NCBI GenBank assembly: GCA_017521245.1
Contig: JAFXDI010000009.1
Location: forward strand, 98,065 to 162,064
DNA length: 64,000 bases
Source: Bacteroidales bacterium
GTDB taxonomy: Bacteria > Bacteroidota > Bacteroidia > Bacteroidales > G3-4614
Direction: 5' to 3'
A program made the translations under genes and the position numbers. The notes under the pieces are model-generated. The model was not told where the DNA came from. It did no database searches and saw nothing but the letters and a program-made list of their open reading frames with translations. Positions 58,101 to 64,000 of the stretch are shown here, piece by piece; positions within the stretch are counted from its first letter, which is position 1, and every line of letters begins with the position of its first letter.

Positions 58101-61100
58101 AGAAAGAGGTTGCCGAGAATAGCGAGGTTACTGTTGTTGCAACACCTGCATCAAGTGCATATAAATTTGTGGAGTGGAGCAATGGTGTAACAACAGCCGA
58201 GCAAACAGTAACAGTTACTGCAGACTTAGAACTTACAGCAACCTTTGTGGCAAAAACAGAATACACAGTAACAATTCCACAAGTTACAGGAGGTTCTGTT
58301 TTATGCACAGTTGGTGGAGAAGAGGTAGATGCAATCTATGAGGGTGATGAGGTAACATTGACTGCTACTCCAGCAACAGGTTATGAGTTTGTTCGTTGGA
58401 CCGATGAGAACGGAACATTAATATCGGCAAATAACCCATATACATTTACAGCAACTGCCAATATAACCATAAAGCCTGTATATGAGTCAGTGCCTGTTGA
58501 ACATGATTTGTTCAATACAAGTAATACAGGAGGAACATATCCTCATCGTATTCCAGGTATCGTAAAAACAAGTACAGGACGTTTGATAGCTGTTGCAGCA
58601 CGCTTGGTTTGTGGAACAGACCCTGGATACGGACAAGTTGATGTTGTGTGTCGTACCAGCGATAACAACGGAGAGAACTGGAGCGATATTAGAGATGTTG
58701 CGGTAGGAACAGGAGTAACATCAGCAACAGAGAACTACTTTGATACAGCATTTGGAGACCCAGCTATTGTTGCCGACAGAGAGAGTGAGGAGGTTGTAAT
58801 TATTGCCGTAGCAGGATGTACAGTATATAACAACTCGGCTACAACCCGAAGCAATCCAAATAAAATTGCTTTAATCCGCAGTATAGACAATGGAGAGAAC
58901 TGGGACGATCCAATTGATATAACAGAGAATGTTTATTCACTGTTTGATAATGGAAACCCAATTGAATCGGCATTCGTTGCAGGAGGTAAAGTATTCCAAA
59001 GCCGCATAGTAAAGAAAGGTAACTACTATCGTTTGTATGCAGCAATGTGTGCAAGACCAAATGGTAACCGTGTAATCTACTCTGATGACTTTGGTCGCAC
59101 TTGGAAACCACTTGGCGGAGAGTTTGCATTACCCGTTCCTGGTGGTGATGAGCCAAAATGCGAGGAGTTGCCTGATGGACGTGTAATAGTTTCGAGCCGT
59201 ACATCGGGAGGTCGTATCTATAACATATATACATACACCAATACAGCAACAGCGGCCGGAAGTTGGGGAACCTCTACAACATGTACATTCTCATCAGGAA
59301 GCAATGCAACAAACGGAGAGATTTTAGTTGTTCCTGTTGTACGCAACAGCGATAGTAAAGAGATGTATTTGGCTTTACAATCACTTCCTGCATCAACTTC
59401 AAGAGAAGATGTAACTATCTATTACAGAGAGTTGACAGAGTTTGAGGATATGAACAGCGTTGCAAACTTTGCATCGGCATCGGCATGGGACGGAAGTTAT
59501 AAGGTAACTGATGAAACATCGGCATACAGTTCAATGGATTTGCAAGCCGATAATAAGATTGCGTTCATATATGAGAAGAACTATACATCTTTTGGAACAG
59601 CACAAAATCCAATTTCAACTTGTTTCCCAACAGGATCAGGAACTCACGGTGTTGACGGATATGATAACACATATGTAGCCTTTAACTTGGAGTATATAAC
59701 CAACGGAGCATATAGTGTTAAAAACAATATAAACCGAGGTGCTATCGTAAAAGAGTATCTAACCTCGTTGATTGAAAGTTCAACCGTTTCAGACGATGTT
59801 AAAACCGAGTTGAATACAAAAGTGGAGGCTATGGGCGATAATCCAACTACTACAGAAGTAGATGCTATATATGCAGAGTTAAACAAAGATCCATGGGATG
59901 GTAAAATTGTAACATTTACAAACATTCAATCAAATGGAGACCAACGAGCGTTATATGTAAATAATAGCATATTGTCGTTAGGAACAACAAGTCAAACAGC
60001 CGAGAGTTTGGGAGAATCAGCACAATTCTTATGTAAAAAAGAGGCGAGTGGCAAATACTCATTTAAGAATATTGCCACAAACGAATATATGATATGGCGT
60101 GCAACTGATGGATCAGAGTCTTCATATAACAGTAATAAAGGAACTCTCTCTTCATACAATGCAACTTATTGCGATTGGACTTTAAAAGATACACATTCAA
60201 CAAAAGCCAATACTTACTGTATGGTAGGTAAACGAAGCAACGGCACAGACGATGGATCTTTATGTGTTGCACAATCAAGTGGAGCTTTTGATTCATTTGA
60301 TGCCACTCCTATTTGTGGAACTCATACTAATGGTAGCAATTATAGTAATGTATATTATATTAATATAGTAGAGTTAAATGTTGAACAAATAATTACTACC
60401 GCACAAACACTAATAAGCAAAACAGGAGTAGGTTATCCGGCAGAAAACTCTACTGCTCGCACAACATTGCAAAGTGCAATTAATGCGGCGGAGGCTGATC
60501 CAAATTCAGAAAACGGAATGGCATTGCAAAATGCAATAGACGCTTACTATGCATCAACAGACGTTGAGATGCCCACAGCAGGAACCCTCTACTCATTTAT
60601 AGTAGGTCATGGCAATAGCAAATATTACATATACAACAACAACGGTACATTGGCAATTGCTTCATACACCGAAGGTACTACAGTGTTACCTGCAACAGCA
60701 AAATTCCTATGTGAAGTTTCAGGAAATTACTATATGTTCCGCACTTCAGACGGAAAATATATGGCATTCCCACCACATAATACGGGAGATTTTAATGATG
60801 TAAGCCCCGATGGTATAGAGGATGCAGCAAGTGATAAAACAAAATTCTCAATTGCCAAGTTATACAACAATATTAATGCAGATGTAACTGTCTCTAACCA
60901 AGATTTGTTTGGAAATGTATATCTAACAGTTCTTTTAAGAGGTACTCCAAAAACAGGAAACAACGCAGGAACTCCTCAAAGCGGAGTAATTGTTGTTAAA
61001 ACTACAGAAGGAATATGGGACGGAGCAAACAAACCTTATGATAATGGAACATTCTCTTCTGCAATAAGTGTTATACCACAAGAGATTGGTGAACGCACAA

Positions 61101-64000
61101 TAGCAGTTGCAGTATCATCATCTGATACTGGCAAAGGAGAGGTTGCAATTGAAGGAACTGATGAAAAAACAATAACAACATCTGAAATAGTAACCGTAAA
61201 AGCAATAGCAAACGAAGGCTACAAATTTGTTAAATGGACAATTGGTGATGTTGAAGTAGGCACCGATGCAACATATACCGATGCAACATCAGGCGATAAA
61301 ACATATACTGCACATTTTGCTCCACTTTCAGCAACAGATAAATATGCACTTATTGAAAAACCTCAATATTCTACAGTAGGAAATGTAAACTATATAACCA
61401 ATGCCGAGATTTCAGAAAACTCAATAGGAGTAACCCCAGGTGTTATCGATCTATCAAAAATTCCTTCTGTTACAGGTTCAAACTATACACGCCAACGAGG
61501 AGTAACAGATGTTATTGAGGCAGAAGCAGGAGCAGATATTTATTTGACATTAACAATTGCTATCAATTGGGGAGGAATGAAATTCTATCAACTCAACAAG
61601 GGCAATGAAGAGAAGAAAGTCTACGGATTTTATGGTCCTACTGCTGCTGCAAATGCTGAAAAATTCTGGTCAGATATTGAAACTGCATCACAAACAGATA
61701 ATGGAATAATAGTAGAAAAAGATCAAAATAAAGTATCATTCCGATTCACATTTGCTAAAGAGGATGTGCAGGAAGGAGATATTGTTGTAATCAGAGCAAT
61801 GTCTGCTAACGCCGAAGTAACCTCTCCTAATTCTTCTACATTAACAGAAGGAACATACATCGACTTCCTATTTGAGATAGTAGGAGAGGCAGTTCCACAC
61901 ACTGTAAAAGTAGTAGTTACACCTTCAGAGGGAGGTAGTGCAACAATAAACGGTGAGGAGAGAACTCAAATTGAGGCATCAGGTATTGTAAGCCTATCGG
62001 CAACACCAAAAGAGGGTTACCGTTTCTTGAGTTGGACAGACAACAACGGAAAATTAATATCAGAAAATGCCGACTTTACAAAACCAATAGTTGCCGATAC
62101 AACATATCGTGCAAACTTTGTAAAAGTATGGGATGTAACTGCTACCTCAAACAACCAAGAATGGGGTACAGTAACAATAGATGGTAAAAACAGTGAAGGA
62201 AGCGTAGATCATGCCACAACAATCACACTTATTGCAAAACCTACCACAGGTGGTAAATTTATACATTGGACATTGAATGATGAGCCTATTTCAACACAAA
62301 ACCCATTCAAAACAACTATCCTTAAAGATGAGGAGTATCAGGCAGTATTCGAAAAAGATTATCCTGTTGTTAAATTGAAATATGTACAATATGTAAACCA
62401 ACTGAACCGCTACTTGAAATCTGTTACAGCCGTAGCGGGAGGCTTAACAACTATAGCATTTGATGCAACAAATGAAATATCTCTACCACGTGTCGATGCT
62501 GAGTATTCAGCCTATGGTAATGGAGGCAATTCAACACCAGTACCTACCACAACAGGAGCATTGATTGATAAGACTGCAAACCCCATTAAAGTTAAACAAG
62601 GAACAGAAACTATCGCTTTAACCTTTAAGCAATGGTCAGGAGAAATGGTTAATGGAATTCAAGAAAATTCTCTGCCTGAGTTGAGTTATACACAACAAGC
62701 CATATTTGTGGATTGGAATGGCGACAAGGATTTTGCTGATGCAAATGAGGCTTATGATAAGAGTAGTGATCTTGAAAATGACAATACTTTTGCAGCGGCA
62801 GAGGGATATACAAGAAGCATTACTGTGCCTCAGGGTGTTCAACCGGGAGTTTACAGAATGAGAGTTGTATATCATCAGCCAGTAGACGCATATACATCAG
62901 ATTGGAGAGGCGATTTCACAGAGGCAACATCTGCCAACATAGTTACAAACGGAAAAGTATATGACCTTGCCATTGAGATTGTTGCCGATGAAAATTACAT
63001 CACCTTTACAGCTCCCGGAGGAACATATTTTCAAATGGGAGAGACTGCCGATGTAACATTGTCATATCCGGTTGAAGGCACAAAAATATATTATACAACC
63101 AATGGTTTTGATCCTGATGAAAACTCAGCAGTTATAGATAACGAAGGTACGGTTGCATTGAATACATTCAACGAAGGAGTAGTAACCATCAAAGCAAGAG
63201 CCTATAACCCAGAAAACGGTTTGTTCTGTTCACCAGTGTATTCGGCAGCATACAATATATCATCGAATTACACATACACATCTGGATCGTTTCCAAAAAC
63301 AACCTATAATGCTAATACAACAACAATTGTTGGAGCGGCAATATCAAACGGAGTGGGAATTGAAAACGGAACTATAAACCATGATTTTGAACAAGGTCAG
63401 GAAACCGCAACAACCCCAATCTCTGTTGCTGCTGATGCTACATTTAATTTAGATGTAACCTTAAATTTGAAAAGGTATGGAATCAAGATCGTTAGAATTG
63501 ATTTCACAGAGAGTGGAGCAGCAGGTTCTATCGTAAAAGAATATATAGGTTCTAATGCAGATGAAGTAAATGCAACCAAGTTTGAGGAAGATTTAGGAAC
63601 CGCAGGCTATGAATTTACAAACGAAGGAGACCAATATACAGTATCTATACCTGTATCAATTAAAAAAGATGGAGAGCCTGAGTTGTCAGAAGGATCGAGT
63701 GTAGCATACAGGATTCTTGTAACAGCGAAATCTGGACAAAATGCTCTTCCCTTGGATTATGGCGATGGAGAGTATGTTGATTTTATGTTTAACGTACAAC
63801 CCCAATCATCAATAACAAAATTGGCAGGAACAGCAACTAAAGATTTGAATATTACAGTAAAAACAACCGATGCTTGTTACTTGCAAGTTGGAGGATACTC
63901 TCAAAACTTACCTGAGGCACAAACATTGACTATCCCTGCATCGTTGAATGCTGCGGGAGAGATGGATATTCAAGTAGTAGGAGCAGAAATTGAGAAGATG
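55139..64000 (+). CDS. Giant secreted multidomain sialidase (GH33), 3' partial
   Basis: One open frame of 2,954 codons runs to the right edge without a stop. Residues 1-25 are a signal peptide. I place, in order: an N-terminal domain; an InlB-B-like repeat (about 220-292); an F5/8C (discoidin)-like domain (297-463); three repeats; module A1 (697-887); three repeats; the GH33 catalytic domain (1119-1521); two trefoil-like modules (1586-1744, 1811-1983) around a FIVAR-like helical pair; a repeat; A2 (2064-2254); two repeats; a GEVED-like domain (2407-2618); a CHB_HEX-like module (2621-2707); and A3 (2708-2887). Sialidase landmarks are Arg1137 (HRIPG), three Asp boxes such as SIDNGENW, Arg1354, Arg1422 (tentative), Tyr1463 and Glu1479. 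It likely releases sialic acid from host glycans; any T9SS signal lies beyond the window. Confidence 0.9.
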   Translation, partial: MKKKHFLWALTLALIALFTFQDALADYCTYSGNMRSSRKMNSFTLTDATNSLTVSSIQTSTTDAVYKDKTSSVFSTTKGSTLRFSALDVTEYTWMHIYVYIDYGNNQTFNTTANNDGTVTNDEENEVYGDLVSYSCYDVNNNASNQSWKNILGETVSNSGNATVSGVPSWTLPADLAAGTYRLRLKSDWSSIDPCGTTKYNNADEHTPTALGGCICDITIKIIAEERTISVNQNYEQAGTVTGGTTASGDITITATANSGYEFVNWTLNGEEVSTSATYTDITDGDKTYTANFRKALGHTGWSATADGYANSGNDGPASYAINDNTSNWWHSNYENSGGGGSTTYTMPHYIQFNLGSVQSFDAFNYVSRTGLTAGGTANGNISTYKLYISDSDMTSSLGDGYVPTNATLIKEGTFTYDGSSSPLSHLVKLEETYSAQYVFLLATAAINNANFAACAEFYLYQYNFDVTINVAAGEGGSAEITAGGSGTSATVSSGASVTITATPAEGYGFVNWTNSAGDIVSNDATYTFTATTNDSYTANFAQKIIVTIASNDDAMGTVRFSEGEGTTKEVGSGATITIIAEPTSNAYRFVQWEDGSTSATREITNITESVTYTATFAERAVCTVIINTPEVAGGTVSYTVNGNEPTGTIYEGDELVFTASVNPGYKFVQWSNGSTDNPYTVTATGNIDITPVYAKMSQDEMYAAMAKPTFTTFGNLKNTRGVEILSGAKKALPGVIDLSGLAYVTNGNQTTDGNMDKVPTGATDPIYISPGADFDLKLTIYAGAWHYMKFFQYHNTFQNQQVTYGTYGASDADASAFWTDVAADNTVTYDQDSSTITFPIELGDDVVSGDIIVLRAMSSGTENMEANGSYGEGLYLDILFYVVEPEVSVTASPAEGGIATANGGTATFTSEIGATVNLNAQANDSYGFVNWTMDGNEIATDAETTVVVATQAPTYTANFARSYRVSIASSDETMGTVSFLNEEGVTEKEVAENSEVTVVATPASSAYKFVEWSNGVTTAEQTVTVTADLELTATFVAKTEYTVTIPQVTGGSVLCTVGGEEVDAIYEGDEVTLTATPATGYEFVRWTDENGTLISANNPYTFTATANITIKPVYESVPVEHDLFNTSNTGGTYPHRIPGIVKTSTGRLIAVAARLVCGTDPGYGQVDVVCRTSDNNGENWSDIRDVAVGTGVTSATENYFDTAFGDPAIVADRESEEVVIIAVAGCTVYNNSATTRSNPNKIALIRSIDNGENWDDPIDITENVYSLFDNGNPIESAFVAGGKVFQSRIVKKGNYYRLYAAMCARPNGNRVIYSDDFGRTWKPLGGEFALPVPGGDEPKCEELPDGRVIVSSRTSGGRIYNIYTYTNTATAAGSWGTSTTCTFSSGSNATNGEILVVPVVRNSDSKEMYLALQSLPASTSREDVTIYYRELTEFEDMNSVANFASASAWDGSYKVTDETSAYSSMDLQADNKIAFIYEKNYTSFGTAQNPISTCFPTGSGTHGVDGYDNTYVAFNLEYITNGAYSVKNNINRGAIVKEYLTSLIESSTVSDDVKTELNTKVEAMGDNPTTTEVDAIYAELNKDPWDGKIVTFTNIQSNGDQRALYVNNSILSLGTTSQTAESLGESAQFLCKKEASGKYSFKNIATNEYMIWRATDGSESSYNSNKGTLSSYNATYCDWTLKDTHSTKANTYCMVGKRSNGTDDGSLCVAQSSGAFDSFDATPICGTHTNGSNYSNVYYINIVELNVEQIITTAQTLISKTGVGYPAENSTARTTLQSAINAAEADPNSENGMALQNAIDAYYASTDVEMPTAGTLYSFIVGHGNSKYYIYNNNGTLAIASYTEGTTVLPATAKFLCEVSGNYYMFRTSDGKYMAFPPHNTGDFNDVSPDGIEDAASDKTKFSIAKLYNNINADVTVSNQDLFGNVYLTVLLRGTPKTGNNAGTPQSGVIVVKTTEGIWDGANKPYDNGTFSSAISVIPQEIGERTIAVAVSSSDTGKGEVAIEGTDEKTITTSEIVTVKAIANEGYKFVKWTIGDVEVGTDATYTDATSGDKTYTAHFAPLSATDKYALIEKPQYSTVGNVNYITNAEISENSIGVTPGVIDLSKIPSVTGSNYTRQRGVTDVIEAEAGADIYLTLTIAINWGGMKFYQLNKGNEEKKVYGFYGPTAAANAEKFWSDIETASQTDNGIIVEKDQNKVSFRFTFAKEDVQEGDIVVIRAMSANAEVTSPNSSTLTEGTYIDFLFEIVGEAVPHTVKVVVTPSEGGSATINGEERTQIEASGIVSLSATPKEGYRFLSWTDNNGKLISENADFTKPIVADTTYRANFVKVWDVTATSNNQEWGTVTIDGKNSEGSVDHATTITLIAKPTTGGKFIHWTLNDEPISTQNPFKTTILKDEEYQAVFEKDYPVVKLKYVQYVNQLNRYLKSVTAVAGGLTTIAFDATNEISLPRVDAEYSAYGNGGNSTPVPTTTGALIDKTANPIKVKQGTETIALTFKQWSGEMVNGIQENSLPELSYTQQAIFVDWNGDKDFADANEAYDKSSDLENDNTFAAAEGYTRSITVPQGVQPGVYRMRVVYHQPVDAYTSDWRGDFTEATSANIVTNGKVYDLAIEIVADENYITFTAPGGTYFQMGETADVTLSYPVEGTKIYYTTNGFDPDENSAVIDNEGTVALNTFNEGVVTIKARAYNPENGLFCSPVYSAAYNISSNYTYTSGSFPKTTYNANTTTIVGAAISNGVGIENGTINHDFEQGQETATTPISVAADATFNLDVTLNLKRYGIKIVRIDFTESGAAGSIVKEYIGSNADEVNATKFEEDLGTAGYEFTNEGDQYTVSIPVSIKKDGEPELSEGSSVAYRILVTAKSGQNALPLDYGDGEYVDFMFNVQPQSSITKLAGTATKDLNITVKTTDACYLQVGGYSQNLPEAQTLTIPASLNAAGEMDIQVVGAEIEKM

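Noticed and set aside
55800..62400. Repeated short motifs in the sialidase region as a possible CRISPR or satellite array
   Set aside because: The similarity is at protein level (FVxW, YTANF) with variable DNA and long spacing; it is a protein repeat.

Overview
The window looks like a chromosomal segment of a Bacteroidales bacterium, AT-rich, probably host- or gut-associated. The evidence is Bacteroidetes-type -7 boxes (TAnnTTTG), cargo with C-terminal sorting domains of the type IX secretion system (T9SS), a Bacteroidetes-style fumarate reductase, an operon of ftsX, a DUF3098-type gene, uppP, truB, queA and folK, and a GATase-dipeptidase fusion. I cannot name a genus. No rRNA, tRNA, CRISPR array, insertion sequence or phage gene was recognised.

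Layout. From 1 to 3.6 kb (+): a partial M23/LysM peptidase, phoH, purC and ubiE. From 3.7 to 12.0 kb (-): a flavin reductase, a coiled-coil protein paired with a 995-residue receiver/PEP-binding protein, and korAB. From 12.2 to 17.9 kb (-): an operon running ftsX, DUF3098, uppP, truB, queA, folK, an exosortase-like membrane protein and aroK, followed by an orphan 22-codon T9SS tail. From 18.1 to 19.3 kb (-): a beta-propeller T9SS cargo gene with the same 22-residue tail. From 19.5 to 30.8 kb (+): ndh, metK behind a SAM-II-like riboswitch, a CPA2 antiporter, a T9SS lysyl-endopeptidase-like protease with an outer-membrane barrel, and gyrB. From 30.8 to 34.5 kb (-): ade and a degenerate NagB fused to a LmbE deacetylase. 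From 34.8 to 42.4 kb (+): nagB, a sugar-nucleotide-type epimerase, nadB, parE, coaD and an S41 protease. From 42.5 to 51.1 kb: mostly minus-strand housekeeping and peptidase genes around an HU gene. From 51.3 to 54.8 kb (+): frdCAB.

From 55,139 to the right edge one uninterrupted plus-strand frame (2,954 codons, no stop reached) encodes a giant secreted multidomain sialidase. It holds a discoidin-type domain, at least ten InlB-B-like repeats, a GH33 catalytic domain with recognisable active-site residues, duplicated trefoil-like modules, a GEVED-like domain, a chitobiase-type C-terminal module, and three copies of a module I cannot assign to a known family.

The most notable observations are this sialidase and its unknown triplicated module, the SAM-II-like switch with an alternative long-range fold, the orphan T9SS tail that matches its paralogue with only synonymous changes, the exosortase-like enzyme inside a tRNA/folate/cell-envelope operon, a family of 3'-end repeats with a covarying hairpin, and a NagB-LmbE fusion whose NagB half has lost its catalytic residues.
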